Below are positions 22,772 through 32,783 of a stretch of DNA of 50,309 nt, piece by piece; position 1 is the first letter of the stretch; each line of letters starts with the position of its first letter. Made by a program: the position numbers and the translations under genes. The DNA comes from Nitrospira sp. (GTDB taxonomy: Bacteria; Nitrospirota; Nitrospiria; Nitrospirales; Nitrospiraceae), in the NCBI GenBank assembly GCA_020697375.1, contig JAJFBJ010000028.1:1-50309 (forward strand). The letters are read 5' to 3'. Below the pieces are notes generated by a model. It was not told where the DNA came from. It did no database searches and saw only the letters and a program-made list of their open reading frames with translations.

Positions 22772-25700
22772 ATGGATGGATCCTATCGATGGATCATGGC
22801 TCGCGCCACGGTCTTCGAACGGACGGCAGACGTCCGGGCGAAGCAGATCATCGGTGTCGCCCGTGACATGACGGAACGCAAGCAGGTGGAGCAAAAGCTG
22901 GTCGAAAGCGAAGCGCGTTTCCACGCCATCGTGAGCCAGGCCATGGCCGGTGTCGCGCAGATCCGGTTGACCGGCCGGTTTGTCTTCGTCAATCGGCGCT
23001 TTTGCGAGATGGTGGGCTACAGCGAGTCTGAATTGCTGGGCATGACCATGCAGGGCCTCACCCATCCGGAGGACTTGCCGGGCAACCTCGAACGTTTTGA
23101 GCGCCTGGTGAACGGCGGCTCTGATTACGTCGTCGAGAAGCGTTACCGGCGGAAAGACGGATCGGAAGTATGGGTGAGCGTGAGTGTCGGTGCGGTGCGC
23201 GCTGACGGCGAATTGCAGCATGTGCTGGCCGTGGCGTTCGACATCACCGACCGCAAGCGACAGCAGGCGGAACTCCTTGCCCGAAACCTGGAGCAGCGCG
23301 CCCTCTATGAACTGGCCGATGCCGTCAACCGTGCCGACGCCCTGGACGACCTCTATGAGAACGCGCTTGGCGCCATCATCGACTCATTGCATGCGGACCG
23401 CGCCTCTATTTTGCTTTTCGACGATGAGGGCATGATGCGCTTCAAGGCCTGGCGGGGATTGTCGGAGCACTATCGCCGGGCGGTGGATGGACATTCCCCC
23501 TGGCGGCCGGATCAGCGCAATCCGCGTGCAATCGTCCTTGGAAATGTCGCTGAGGCTGAACTGGATGGAGCAGTGGAAGCGGCCATTCGAAGCGAGGGTA
23601 TCCAGGCGCTGGGTTTTATCCCGCTGACCTACGGCGGCCGCCTCATCGGCAAGTTCATGGTGTATTACAACCATCCCCACGTGATGGACGACGATGAGAT
23701 CGGGCTGGCCCAGGCGATTGCCGGAACGCTGGCCCTGGGGATTGAACGAAAACGGGCGGAGCAGGCGTTGCGGCAACGGACCGCGCAGTTCGAGACGCTG
23801 CTGAAAGAAGCGCCGATCGGCCTGTACCTGGTGGATGAGGACTTCCGGATAAGAGAGGCGAATCCCACGGCCCGTTTGGCCTTTGGGGACATTCCCGACC
23901 TGATCGGCCGGGAACTTGATGAGGTGATGCGCATCCTATGGCCCGCGGCCTATGCGGATGACATCGTCGCGCGGTTCCATCATACCCTCGAAACCGGAGA
24001 ACCCGTCGTTATTCCGGAGAGGATTCAGGAGCGCCTGGACCGCGGCGTGCGAGAGTATTACGAATGGCAAATTCATCGCATTCCGCTTCCGGAAGGATCG
24101 TACGGTGTCGTCTGTTACTTCCGGGACATCTACGCTCAGGTACAGGCGCGCCAGGCGATTGCCGACCGTGAAGGACGCATGCGACTGGCCATGTCGTCCG
24201 CCGAGATGGGAGCCTGGGATATCGACCTTCTCACGGGTGAGGTCACCTGGGATGCCAAGCAATATGAACTGTTCAAACGGCCGGGAAATGAGCCGCTGCG
24301 AGATATCGATCAGTTCTACAGTCTGGTCCATGCCGAAGATCTGATCCGCGTGAAGGCTGCGGCCGATGAGGCCGGAAAAACCGGTCGCTTCTCCCAGGAG
24401 TTCCGGATCGTCCTGCCCGACGGCCGTATCCGCTGGGTAGCGGGACTCGGCGCGATCGTGCCGGATGAAGGGGGGCGTCCGCTGCGTATGGTCGGAGTCA
24501 ATTACGATATCACCGAACGGAAGCAGTCCGAAGCAAGACTGCAGCAGTTTGCCGCTCAGCTGGAGCATCGTGTGGCCGAGCGAACGCTCGAATTGACTCA
24601 GTCGAGGGAACAGCTGCGGGCATTGGCTACCGAGCTGAATTTGACGGAACAACGGGAACGCCGGCGTCTCGCGACGGAGTTACATGACTACCTGGCGCAA
24701 CTGCTGGCGCTGGGCCGAATCCGATTGGCCCAGGCCAAACAGCAGCCCATGACACCGGTCTTGGGCAAGAACCTGAACGAGGTGCAGGAGGTATTGGACC
24801 AGGCCTTGACCTACGCGCGCACCCTGGTCGCCCAACTGAGCCCTCCGATGCTGAAGGATTTCGGTCTCCCGATGGCGCTGAAGTGGCTGGCGGAACAAAT
24901 GCAGCAGCGGGATCTCGCTGTCTCATTGGAACTGGAGAAAGACCTGCCTCCCTTGCCGGAAGATCACGCCATGCTCCTGTTTCAATCGGTTCGCGAGCTA
25001 CTACTGAATGTCATGAAACATGCGGAAACCAAACAAGCCCGGATCACCGTGCGGGAAATCGAGGGACGGCTCCACATCAGCGTGGCGGATCCCGGGAAGG
25101 GCTTCGAACTCACCGATTCCGCCTCCGCGGCCGAAGGCGACCGCTCTCCAGGCTTCGGCCTATTCAGCATCAGGGAGCGCATGCTGTCCCTCGGCGGCCG
25201 CTTGGAACTCTCGTCCCGCCCCGGGATGGGCACGGAGGCGACGCTGATCGCTCCGCTCGCGCCGCATGAAATGACTGCTGAGTTAGAAGTTCCGAGTTCT
25301 GAGTCAGCCGTATCCGACTTGGAGAAAAACTCAGCGCTTCCAACTCAGAACTCGGAATTGCATCAGTCCTCCTCTCCGAATAACTCAGCACTCACAAATC
25401 AGAACTCAGAACTCCCCGAGGGAGCGATGGTCCGCGTGGTGATCGCCGATGACCATGCCATGGTGCGGCAAGGACTCGGCGGGTTGCTGGCCGGTTATGC
25501 CGGTATCGAGGTCATCGGGGAAGCCGCCAATGGTGAAGAGGCTGTCGAGTTGGCCGTCCGGTTGAAGCCCGACATCGTCCTCATGGATGTGAATATGCCC
25601 AAAATGGACGGCGTCGAAGCCACCCGGCGGATCAGCGGAAGCCATTCCTCTGTCACCATCATCGGATTATCCGTGGACAATAGCCGCCACATCGAACAAG

Positions 25701-25798
25701 CCATGCGCGAGGCGGGCGCGGCGGCGTTCCATACGAAGGAAGCGGCGGTGGATCAGTTGTATCGCACGATTCAGAACGTCTTACACAAGGGTGCTTGA
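22772..25798 (+). CDS. Hybrid sensor kinase PAS-GAF-PAS-PAS-HisKA_3-HATPase-REC (5'-truncated)
   Basis: 1008 residues. It begins inside a PAC segment (DGSYRWIMARATVF... ARDMTERKQ), with no ribosome-binding site, so the true start is lost. Then PAS (~45-160), GAF (~180-325), PAS (~335-450), PAS (~465-590) and a short coiled coil. The kinase core is of the NarX/DesK (HisKA_3) type: RERRRLATELHDYLAQLL with phospho-acceptor His638, and GFGLFSIRERM in the ATPase domain. A Ser/Asn-rich linker encoded by low-complexity DNA leads to a NarL-type receiver with Asp939 (LMDVNMPKMDG) and Lys in FHTKEAA. The protein ends right after the receiver, with no LuxR HTH. No membrane segments: a cytosolic sensor. 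First gene of the signalling operon. Confidence 0.85.
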   Translation: MDGSYRWIMARATVFERTADVRAKQIIGVARDMTERKQVEQKLVESEARFHAIVSQAMAGVAQIRLTGRFVFVNRRFCEMVGYSESELLGMTMQGLTHPEDLPGNLERFERLVNGGSDYVVEKRYRRKDGSEVWVSVSVGAVRADGELQHVLAVAFDITDRKRQQAELLARNLEQRALYELADAVNRADALDDLYENALGAIIDSLHADRASILLFDDEGMMRFKAWRGLSEHYRRAVDGHSPWRPDQRNPRAIVLGNVAEAELDGAVEAAIRSEGIQALGFIPLTYGGRLIGKFMVYYNHPHVMDDDEIGLAQAIAGTLALGIERKRAEQALRQRTAQFETLLKEAPIGLYLVDEDFRIREANPTARLAFGDIPDLIGRELDEVMRILWPAAYADDIVARFHHTLETGEPVVIPERIQERLDRGVREYYEWQIHRIPLPEGSYGVVCYFRDIYAQVQARQAIADREGRMRLAMSSAEMGAWDIDLLTGEVTWDAKQYELFKRPGNEPLRDIDQFYSLVHAEDLIRVKAAADEAGKTGRFSQEFRIVLPDGRIRWVAGLGAIVPDEGGRPLRMVGVNYDITERKQSEARLQQFAAQLEHRVAERTLELTQSREQLRALATELNLTEQRERRRLATELHDYLAQLLALGRIRLAQAKQQPMTPVLGKNLNEVQEVLDQALTYARTLVAQLSPPMLKDFGLPMALKWLAEQMQQRDLAVSLELEKDLPPLPEDHAMLLFQSVRELLLNVMKHAETKQARITVREIEGRLHISVADPGKGFELTDSASAAEGDRSPGFGLFSIRERMLSLGGRLELSSRPGMGTEATLIAPLAPHEMTAELEVPSSESAVSDLEKNSALPTQNSELHQSSSPNNSALTNQNSELPEGAMVRVVIADDHAMVRQGLGGLLAGYAGIEVIGEAANGEEAVELAVRLKPDIVLMDVNMPKMDGVEATRRISGSHSSVTIIGLSVDNSRHIEQAMREAGAAAFHTKEAAVDQLYRTIQNVLHKGA
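25276..25416 (+). repeat. Low-complexity ACTCAGAACTC repeats in kinase linker
   Basis: Within the gene, between ATPase and receiver domains, the DNA switches to repeated words GAGTTCTGAGT, AACTCAGCGCT, AACTCAGAACTC, AACTCAGCACTC and AATCAGAACTCAGAACTC. It is AT-rich against the flanks and stays in frame, encoding NSALPTQNSEL / NNSALTNQNSELPE. Confidence 0.7.
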
Positions 25799-25811
25799 CG
25801 GGAATTCCTTA

Positions 25812-28238
25812 ATGGATCAGCGAAATACGCATGTCGCCGCGGCACAGTACCTGCTCGCTGCGAGCGTCACCCTGCTCGCGCTGCTGGCCCGTTTCATCCT
25901 CGACCCCGCGTTGGGCGATCACCTTCCCTATGTGACCTTCTTCGTCGCAGTGGCGATCACCACCTGGTACGGCAGCCTGGGGCCTTCTTTGGCTGCGGTG
26001 CTATTGGGCGGTCTAGCCGCGATCTGGTTCTTCATGCCTCCACGCTACTCGTTCGCATTGGTGGGTCTGGCGCAGCAGATCGGATACCTGACCTATTTCA
26101 TGGTTTCCTTGGTATTCGTCGGATTCGGACAGGCCTTGCAAAAATCGAGGCAGCGCGCGGAACTCGTAAAGGATGCGCTGCGCGAGCGCGATATGCGACT
26201 CGCTATCGCGATGCAGGAAGCCAATATGGGCGCCTGGGAAGTGGATCTTCAGACGGGTCGCAACGTCTGGGACGAGCACATTCCCGTATTACTCGGCATT
26301 CCTCCGGAAGCAGCCGCAGCAGCAGCGCTCAACTGGACGGAACGCATCCATCCCGAAGACCGGGCACGTGTCCTCGCGGAATTCAAGGCCGCGGTCGAAG
26401 AGGGCGCGGCCTGCGATACGGAGTTCCGCGTCCTGCGGACGGATGGAGCCGTTCGATGGTTCTCCAGCCGTGGCAAGCTCCTGTCGTCGGATGATGATGA
26501 AGCGGCCCGACGCATGGTCGGCCTGTTGCAGGATATTACGGAGCGGAAAGAAGCGGAAGCCGCGCGGCGCGAAAGCGAAGAACGGTTCGGGGCGCTCGTG
26601 ACGGCCAGTTCGGATGCCCTGTACCGCATGAGCCCTGATTGGACCGAAATGCGCCAGTTGCATGGTCGCAATTTCCTTGTAGACCAGGAAAGCCCGACCT
26701 GCGCCTGGCTGCAGGAATATATTCATGCCGATGACCAACCGCAGGTCATGGCGGCCATCAAGGAAGCGATACGGGTCAAGGGCATGTTCGAACTGGAGCA
26801 TCGGATCCGCCGCGCCGGAGGCGCGATGGGCTGGACCTTTTCACGGGCGATACCGCTGTTGGACAACAAGGGCGACATCGTCGAATGGTTCGGCGCCGCC
26901 AGCGATATCACCGAACGGAAGGAAGCTGAAAAAGCGCTGCTCGTGAACGAAGAACGGCTGCGGTCCGCCGCCGATCGGTTGGAACAGCTGGTCCATGAAC
27001 GGACAGCGGAACTCCTGCTGTCGCAGGAACGGCTTCGCGCCTTGACCACGGAGCTGAACTTGGCCGAACATCGGGAACGCCAACGGCTGGCGGCCGAGCT
27101 GCACGATCACCTGGCCCAGATGCTGGTCTTGGGAAAACTGAAGCTCTCGCAGACAAAACAACTCCGGGATCTCACACCGGCTTGCTTGAGTTTGATCAAA
27201 GACACGGAGGATGTGCTGACAAAGTCACTCACCTATACGAGGACCCTGGTGGCCGACCTGGCTCCACCCGTGTTGCGTGAGTTCGGATTGCCGGCGGCCC
27301 TTCCCTGGCTGGCAGATCAGATGCACCGGTATGAGTTGGCCGTGACCGTCACATTGCCGGACAGCGATGACCTGCAACTGCCTGAAGACCAAGCCGTCCT
27401 CATCTTCCAATCGGTCAGAGAATTGCTGATGAACGTGGCCAAACATGCCGAAACCGGACAGGCTGCGCTGTCGCTCCAGCGATGCCATGATCAGCTTCGC
27501 CTTGAAATTCGGGACGAAGGCATGGGCTTCGATCTCTGCTCTCTCGCCGCCAATGCGCAGAGCGCCGCTGGCCACGGCTTCGGCCTGTTCAGCATACGAG
27601 AGCGCATGCTCGCGCTCGGCGGCCGTTTCGAATTGTGCTCCGCTCCCGGCCGAGGCACGACGGCGACGCTCCTGTTGCCCCTCCGTCCGAAGGCGATGAG
27701 CGCGACGCATGTTGAACCGGGAATGCTGAATGATGAGTTGTCTCACGCAAGCAAGATGGGTCTTCAACCGCACGGGACCGGTCGGCAGCAGACCTCCGGA
27801 TCAGCGAGCGAAGATTCCGCATTCATGATTCAGCATTCAACATTACCGCCGCAGGCGCGGCTCCGCGTACTGGTGGCCGACGACCATGCGATGGTTCGGC
27901 AGGGTCTGCGCAGTATCCTGAGCGCTTATCAAGACATCTCTGTGGCCGGTGAAGCGGCCAACGGTGAAGAGGCGGTCCGGTTAGCCGGTCAAATCAGGCC
28001 GGACGTGATTCTGATGGATGTGAACATGCCGAAGATGGATGGCATCGAAGCGACGCGGCGCATCAAAGAGGCGTTCCCCGCCATGATGGTGATCGGGCTT
28101 TCAGTCCAGGATGCCGAGTCTGTGGAAACCGCGATGAAGCAAGCGGGCGCCGTCGCATTTGTGAACAAGGAAGCGGCAGTTGAAGACCTGTACCAGACGA
28201 TCGAGGACGCCCGGAAGGAGCTGTTGAACGCCGAATGA
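25812..28238 (+). CDS. Membrane hybrid sensor kinase DUF4118-like-PAS-PAS-HisKA_3-HATPase-REC
   Basis: 808 residues from ATG 25812 (GGGA about 9 nt upstream); a GTG at 25791 overlapping the previous gene is possible. The N-terminal ~110 residues hold four hydrophobic segments (YLLAASVTLLALLARFI, YVTFFVAVAITTWYG and others) resembling the DUF4118 sensor module. Two PAS domains follow (~130-265, ~265-385), then RLAAELHDHLAQMLVLGKL with His431, the ATPase domain, a linker containing another AT-rich repeat patch, and a NarL-type receiver with Asp736 (LMDVNMPKMDG). No HTH output domain. The kinase core and linker are strikingly similar at DNA level to the kinase at 32784. Confidence 0.87.
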   Translation: MDQRNTHVAAAQYLLAASVTLLALLARFILDPALGDHLPYVTFFVAVAITTWYGSLGPSLAAVLLGGLAAIWFFMPPRYSFALVGLAQQIGYLTYFMVSLVFVGFGQALQKSRQRAELVKDALRERDMRLAIAMQEANMGAWEVDLQTGRNVWDEHIPVLLGIPPEAAAAAALNWTERIHPEDRARVLAEFKAAVEEGAACDTEFRVLRTDGAVRWFSSRGKLLSSDDDEAARRMVGLLQDITERKEAEAARRESEERFGALVTASSDALYRMSPDWTEMRQLHGRNFLVDQESPTCAWLQEYIHADDQPQVMAAIKEAIRVKGMFELEHRIRRAGGAMGWTFSRAIPLLDNKGDIVEWFGAASDITERKEAEKALLVNEERLRSAADRLEQLVHERTAELLLSQERLRALTTELNLAEHRERQRLAAELHDHLAQMLVLGKLKLSQTKQLRDLTPACLSLIKDTEDVLTKSLTYTRTLVADLAPPVLREFGLPAALPWLADQMHRYELAVTVTLPDSDDLQLPEDQAVLIFQSVRELLMNVAKHAETGQAALSLQRCHDQLRLEIRDEGMGFDLCSLAANAQSAAGHGFGLFSIRERMLALGGRFELCSAPGRGTTATLLLPLRPKAMSATHVEPGMLNDELSHASKMGLQPHGTGRQQTSGSASEDSAFMIQHSTLPPQARLRVLVADDHAMVRQGLRSILSAYQDISVAGEAANGEEAVRLAGQIRPDVILMDVNMPKMDGIEATRRIKEAFPAMMVIGLSVQDAESVETAMKQAGAVAFVNKEAAVEDLYQTIEDARKELLNAE
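27723..27845 (+). repeat. Interdomain linker with ATTCA/ATGATGAG words
   Basis: The linker DNA of the second kinase carries GAATGCTGAATGATGAG at its start and CATTCATGATTCAGCATTC at its end. The first part plus GTTGTCTCACGCA recurs at 34407-34436 in the fourth kinase, in the same interdomain position. Confidence 0.5.
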
Positions 28239-31200
28239 TACGCTTCCAACGCAGACCGACTCCACTCGTCTATACCTCCGTCCTTCTCTCGACAGCCGCC
28301 GTGTTCGTGATGGACCTGTACACGCCGCTCGGCATGGCGGTCTGGGTCTTGTATTTCCTGCCGGTGGTGCTCTCGTATCTCCTCTGGCGCCCTGTCATGC
28401 CGATAGCCGTGACGGCCGCAGCCACTGCCCTGATGGTCCTCGCGCTTTTTTTGAGCCCGCCCGGGGCCGACCCGTTCGTGTCCATGCTGAACCGAACGAT
28501 CGGCATCGCCACGTCCTGGGGGCTGGCGGTCTTCGGTTATCGATTCATCCTCAGTAAAATCGCCCTGCGCAAACAGGAATGGCTGCAGGCGGGCCAAACC
28601 TTACTGAGTGAGAAAATGACGGGAGAACAGGACTTGCGCGAGCTCGGTGAGAATGTCCTGCGATGCCTTGCCGGTTACCTGGAGGCGCAGGCCGGCGCCA
28701 TCTTCATGGAAGACGGACAGGGTTTTCGCCGGTTTGCCACCCACGCCGTGGCCGAGGACACTCGCATGCCGGAACGGATTGAAGCCGGAGACGGATTGTT
28801 GGGCCAGGCGCTCATGGACCGAAGCACCCTCATCCTGCGCGATCTTCCCGAGGGCTACTTCACCATCGGGTCCAGTCTGGGTCACAGCGCGCCTCGCCAT
28901 CTCCTGATTGCGCCGATGGCCGTGGACGGCAAGGTCAACACCCTGTTGGAACTCGGTTTCTTCAACCACGTGGGGAAGGCCGACAGCGAACTGCTGGATC
29001 GCCTGTCCGAATCGATCGCCGTGGCGGTGCGATCTGCGAAGTACCGCACGCGTCTGCACGAACTTCTCGAAGAAACCCAACGGCAAGCTGAGGAAATGCA
29101 GGCCCAAAGCGAAGAGCTGCGAGTGGTCAACGAAGAGCTGGAAGAGCAGAGCCGCGCGCTGAAGGATTCCCACGCACGACTCGAACAACAGCAGGCCGAA
29201 TTGGAACAGACCAACTCTCAATTGGAGCAGCAGGCGCAGATTCTCGAGATACAGAAAGACGATCTGAGCCGCTCGAAACACGCGCTCGAATCGCAAACGC
29301 GGCAACTGGAACGAATAAGCCGGTACAAGTCCGAATTTCTGGCCAACATGTCCCACGAAATGCGGACCCCCCTGAATTCCACGCTCATTCTGGCGAAGCT
29401 GCTCGCCGATAATCCCGACGGCAATCTCACTCCCGAACAGGTGAAATCCGTCTCGACCATCGAATCGGCCGGCAATGATCTCCTCGCCCTGATCGATGAC
29501 GTTCTCGATCTCGCCAAGGTTGAGGCGGGTCGCATGGACCTTGAGCCGCGGGAGGCGCCTATTTCACGCATGACGGAAAACTTGCGTTCCATGTTTCAGC
29601 CGCTCGCCGAACAAAAGGGACTCCGCCTCGACATGCGGCTGGCGACGGAGGCTCCCGAATCACTGGAAACCGACTGGCAGCGTCTCGAACAGGTGCTGAA
29701 GAACCTGCTCTCCAATGCGATCAAATTCACGGAGACAGGCGAAGTGGCGCTTGAAGTCTCCCGGGCGCCCGACGGCCGGGTGACGTTTGCGGTACGGGAC
29801 ACCGGCATCGGCATCCCGCATGATCAGCAAGACATCATTTTCGAGCCCTTTTGCCAGGCTGACGGCACCACCATCCGCAAATACGGCGGCACCGGCCTGG
29901 GACTCTCCATCTCGCGTGAACTGATGCGACTGTTGGGCGGCGAAATTCGCCTCGACAGCCGGCCGGGCCGGGGAAGCACCTTTACCCTATTCCTGCCCCA
30001 GGCCTATGCCCCGGCTTCCCGCCGGCCACCTGCCCCTGCACATCCACCGCAGCCTGCGGCGATGCCGCTCGGGGACGTTCCGGCCCTACCGGAGAGCTTG
30101 CCCGCTCCAGGCATCGCGCCGGTCAGGATTGACGATGATCGGGAACGATTGAGCGGCAACCGGAGAGTCATTCTGGTCGTCGAAGATGACGAATCATTCG
30201 CCCGCATTCTTCTTGACCTCGCGCATGAGCTCAATTTCCAAGTCGTCATCGGTAGCACTGCCGCGGAAGCGCTGGCCCTCGCGACGAGATATTTGCCGAG
30301 CGCGGTGGTGCTGGATATCGGCCTGCCGGACCACTCGGGCCTCACCGTCATCGATCGCTTGAAGGCTGATGTGCGCTTGCGGCACATTCCCGTGCATGTG
30401 ATATCGGGCCACGACTACGCGCAAACTGCGCTTTCCCTCGGCGCGGTCGGGTACATGCTCAAGCCGGTCAAACGAGAGCAACTGATCGAGGCCTTTCAAC
30501 GCTTCGAAGCCCGTCTCACGCAAAAGCCCAGGCGCGTCCTCATCGTGGAAGACGACCCCGTCCAGCGGGACAGCTTACGCCGCTTGCTGGGCTCGAGCGA
30601 TGTCGAAACGATCGGCGCGGAAAACGCGGCCGAGTGCCTGGCACAGCTCGCCGACAGAACGTTCGACTGCATGGTGCTCGATCTCACCCTTCCGGACGCT
30701 TCCGGCTTTTCCCTGCTGGAAACACTGAGCGGCGAGGAGAAATACGCGTTCCCGCCGGTTATCGTGTACACCGGGCGAGACCTGTCTCAAGACGAAGAAC
30801 AACGCCTTCGCAAGTATTCGCATTCCATCATCATCAAAGGCGCGAGATCCCCCGAGCGATTGCTGGATGAAGTCACGCTGTTCCTGCATCAGGTCGTCGC
30901 CGCGCTTCCCCTCGAACAGCAGACCATGCTGGAAAAGGCGCGCAGCCGCAACGCGGCGCTGGAAGGCCGGCGCATTCTCATCGTCGAAGACGACGTGCGG
31001 AATATTTTTGCCCTGAGCGCCGTGCTGGAACCGCACGGCGCGAAGATCGACATCGCGCGCAACGGCCGTGAGTGTCTGGCGTTGCTGGGGCACCCTTTGC
31101 AGAGCGGCCAGCGGCCCGTCGATCTCGTGCTGATGGATATTATGATGCCGGAGATGGACGGCCATACCGCCATGCGCGCCATCCGGGAGCATGCCGAGTG

Positions 31201-31348
31201 GCGTGAGCTGCCCATCATCGCCCTCACCGCCAAGGCGATGAAGAAGGACCAGGACGAAGCCTTGGCCGCCGGCGCAAACGACTACATGGCCAAGCCGCTC
31301 AATGTGGAACAATTGCTTTCCCTGGTGCGCGTATGGATGCCGCGATGA
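28235..31348 (+). CDS. Hybrid sensor kinase 4TM-GAF-coiled coil-HisKA-HATPase-REC-REC-REC
   Basis: 1037 residues; the start overlaps the previous stop by 4 nt (ATGA). About four membrane segments in residues 1-110, GAF (~130-270), a long Gln/Glu-rich coiled coil (~270-365), then a classical HisKA dimerisation domain ([15 protein letters not shown], His374) and HATPase_c ([25 protein letters not shown]). Three receiver domains follow with Asp694 (VLDIGLPD), Asp816 (VLDLTLPD) and Asp968 ([11 protein letters not shown]). The GAF-coiled coil-HisKA-three-receiver order is the same as in the poly-HAMP kinase at 38011, so the two probably share a common ancestor from GAF onward. It is the only classical HisKA kinase in this operon, and the adjacent CheR/CheB suggest adaptation-like control. 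Confidence 0.9.
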   Translation: MIRFQRRPTPLVYTSVLLSTAAVFVMDLYTPLGMAVWVLYFLPVVLSYLLWRPVMPIAVTAAATALMVLALFLSPPGADPFVSMLNRTIGIATSWGLAVFGYRFILSKIALRKQEWLQAGQTLLSEKMTGEQDLRELGENVLRCLAGYLEAQAGAIFMEDGQGFRRFATHAVAEDTRMPERIEAGDGLLGQALMDRSTLILRDLPEGYFTIGSSLGHSAPRHLLIAPMAVDGKVNTLLELGFFNHVGKADSELLDRLSESIAVAVRSAKYRTRLHELLEETQRQAEEMQAQSEELRVVNEELEEQSRALKDSHARLEQQQAELEQTNSQLEQQAQILEIQKDDLSRSKHALESQTRQLERISRYKSEFLANMSHEMRTPLNSTLILAKLLADNPDGNLTPEQVKSVSTIESAGNDLLALIDDVLDLAKVEAGRMDLEPREAPISRMTENLRSMFQPLAEQKGLRLDMRLATEAPESLETDWQRLEQVLKNLLSNAIKFTETGEVALEVSRAPDGRVTFAVRDTGIGIPHDQQDIIFEPFCQADGTTIRKYGGTGLGLSISRELMRLLGGEIRLDSRPGRGSTFTLFLPQAYAPASRRPPAPAHPPQPAAMPLGDVPALPESLPAPGIAPVRIDDDRERLSGNRRVILVVEDDESFARILLDLAHELNFQVVIGSTAAEALALATRYLPSAVVLDIGLPDHSGLTVIDRLKADVRLRHIPVHVISGHDYAQTALSLGAVGYMLKPVKREQLIEAFQRFEARLTQKPRRVLIVEDDPVQRDSLRRLLGSSDVETIGAENAAECLAQLADRTFDCMVLDLTLPDASGFSLLETLSGEEKYAFPPVIVYTGRDLSQDEEQRLRKYSHSIIIKGARSPERLLDEVTLFLHQVVAALPLEQQTMLEKARSRNAALEGRRILIVEDDVRNIFALSAVLEPHGAKIDIARNGRECLALLGHPLQSGQRPVDLVLMDIMMPEMDGHTAMRAIREHAEWRELPIIALTAKAMKKDQDEALAAGANDYMAKPLNVEQLLSLVRVWMPR

Positions 31349-32184
31349 AGCGGGAGGGAGCGCCGAAGACCGAGGACATCGAATTGCAGCTGCTCCTTGA
31401 AGCGATCTACCGCAAGTATCATTACGACTTCCGCGGATACTCCCTGGCGTCGATCAAGCGCCGGCTGGTCCAAGCCTGTGAGCGGACCGGCTGTCGCACC
31501 CTCTCTGCATTGCAGGACAAGGTGCTGCACGATCCGACCATGCTTCCTCACATCCTGGGCTATCTCACCGTGCAGGTCAGCGACATGTTTCGCGACCCGA
31601 GCTACTTCCTGGCGATACGCCACAGCGTCGTTCCGCATCTCAAGACCTACCCCTCCCTGAAGGTCTGGGTTGCCGGCTGCAGCACCGGCGAAGAACTCTA
31701 TTCGCTCGCCATTCTGTTTCGCGAAGAAGGGCTCGAAAGCCGGACGATGTTCTATGCCACCGACATCAACAGCGACGCGCTGGCCAAAGCCGAGGCCGGT
31801 GTGTATGATTTACAGCGCATCGCATTATTCACGAAGAATCATCGGCTGTCCGGCGGCGCCTGTTCTCTCTCCGAGTACTATACGGCGGCGTACCATGCCG
31901 CCAGGTTCGACAAAACGCTGCGCCGGCGCACGGTGTTTTCCGACCATAGCCTGGTATCCGATTCGGTCTTCGGCGAGATGCACCTGATCTCCTGCCGTAA
32001 CGTGCTCATTTATTTCGACCGCCCCCTGCAGGATCGCGCGGTCGGACTTTTCAAGGAGGCGCTGGTGCGAAAGGGGTTTCTCGGGGTGGGCGCCAGGGAG
32101 AGCTTGCGCTTCAACGCCCACAGCAAGGCGTTCACCGAATTTCTGCCGGAGGAACGGATGTATCAAAAAAAAGGGGACGCGTGA
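31333..32184 (+). CDS. CheR-family protein-glutamate methyltransferase
   Basis: 283 residues, overlapping the preceding kinase by 16 nt. The N-terminal helical CheR domain (YHYDFRGYSLASIKRRL) is followed by the SAM-binding domain: LKVWVAGCSTGEELYSLAI, MFYATDINSDALAKAEAGVY and MHLISCRNVLIYFD. All core motifs are intact. CheR transfers methyl groups from SAM to Glu side chains of chemoreceptors. There is no chemoreceptor or CheA in view; such CheR/CheB pairs beside hybrid kinases are a recurring non-chemotaxis arrangement, and a neighbouring sensor may be the substrate (inference). The first ATG lacks a clear ribosome-binding site and is probably read by coupling; an ATG 12 nt downstream is an alternative. 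Confidence 0.9.
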   Translation: MDAAMKREGAPKTEDIELQLLLEAIYRKYHYDFRGYSLASIKRRLVQACERTGCRTLSALQDKVLHDPTMLPHILGYLTVQVSDMFRDPSYFLAIRHSVVPHLKTYPSLKVWVAGCSTGEELYSLAILFREEGLESRTMFYATDINSDALAKAEAGVYDLQRIALFTKNHRLSGGACSLSEYYTAAYHAARFDKTLRRRTVFSDHSLVSDSVFGEMHLISCRNVLIYFDRPLQDRAVGLFKEALVRKGFLGVGARESLRFNAHSKAFTEFLPEERMYQKKGDA

Positions 32185-32774
32185 GCTCCGTCTCATTGGA
32201 TACCGTCTTTCTCGACATGCAAGCCGTCGTGATCGGCGCGTCGGCCGGCGCAGTCTCTTCGCTCTCCCGGATTCTTCCCCCGTTACCGCCGGACTACCCC
32301 TTGGCCATTCTCATCGCAGTGCATGTGCCGGCCGGTAAAGAAAACGGCATCGCCACGCTGTTCCGGTCCAAGTGCCGTCTCGCGGTGAAGGAAGCGGAGG
32401 ATAAGGAACCGATTCTTTCCGGCACGATCTATTTCGCGCCGCCCGACTACCATCTGCTGGTGGAATCCGGCCGGCGCCTGTCGCTTTCGAACGAGGAGCC
32501 GGTCCACTTTTCCCGCCCCTCGATAGATGTCCTGTTCGAATCCGCGGCAGACGCCTATGGTAACGCCTTACTGGCCGTTCTCCTCACAGGGGCGAACCAG
32601 GATGGCGCTCAGGGAGTCCGCGCTGTATGCGAGGCCGGAGGCTTGGCGCTGGTGCAAACCCCCGAATCCTCCGAGGCGCGCGTGATGCCGGAGGCCGCCC
32701 TTGCAGCCTGCAAACAGGCCCGGCCGATGAGTTTGGACGCCATTTCGGATCTTTTGCAGAAACGAGCGGGTTAA
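32181..32774 (+). CDS. CheB-type methylesterase domain protein
   Basis: 197 residues from GTG 32181, AAGGGG upstream, overlapping cheR by 4 nt. It is a stand-alone methylesterase domain without the usual N-terminal receiver. The catalytic triad is present: Ser in VIGASAGA, His in IAVHVPAG and Asp in LTGANQDGAQG. It would remove methyl groups added by the adjacent CheR. Lacking a receiver, its activity cannot be switched by direct phosphorylation, so control must come from elsewhere. Confidence 0.9.
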   Translation: MSSVSLDTVFLDMQAVVIGASAGAVSSLSRILPPLPPDYPLAILIAVHVPAGKENGIATLFRSKCRLAVKEAEDKEPILSGTIYFAPPDYHLLVESGRRLSLSNEEPVHFSRPSIDVLFESAADAYGNALLAVLLTGANQDGAQGVRAVCEAGGLALVQTPESSEARVMPEAALAACKQARPMSLDAISDLLQKRAG

Positions 32775-32783
32775 GAGGCCCTG

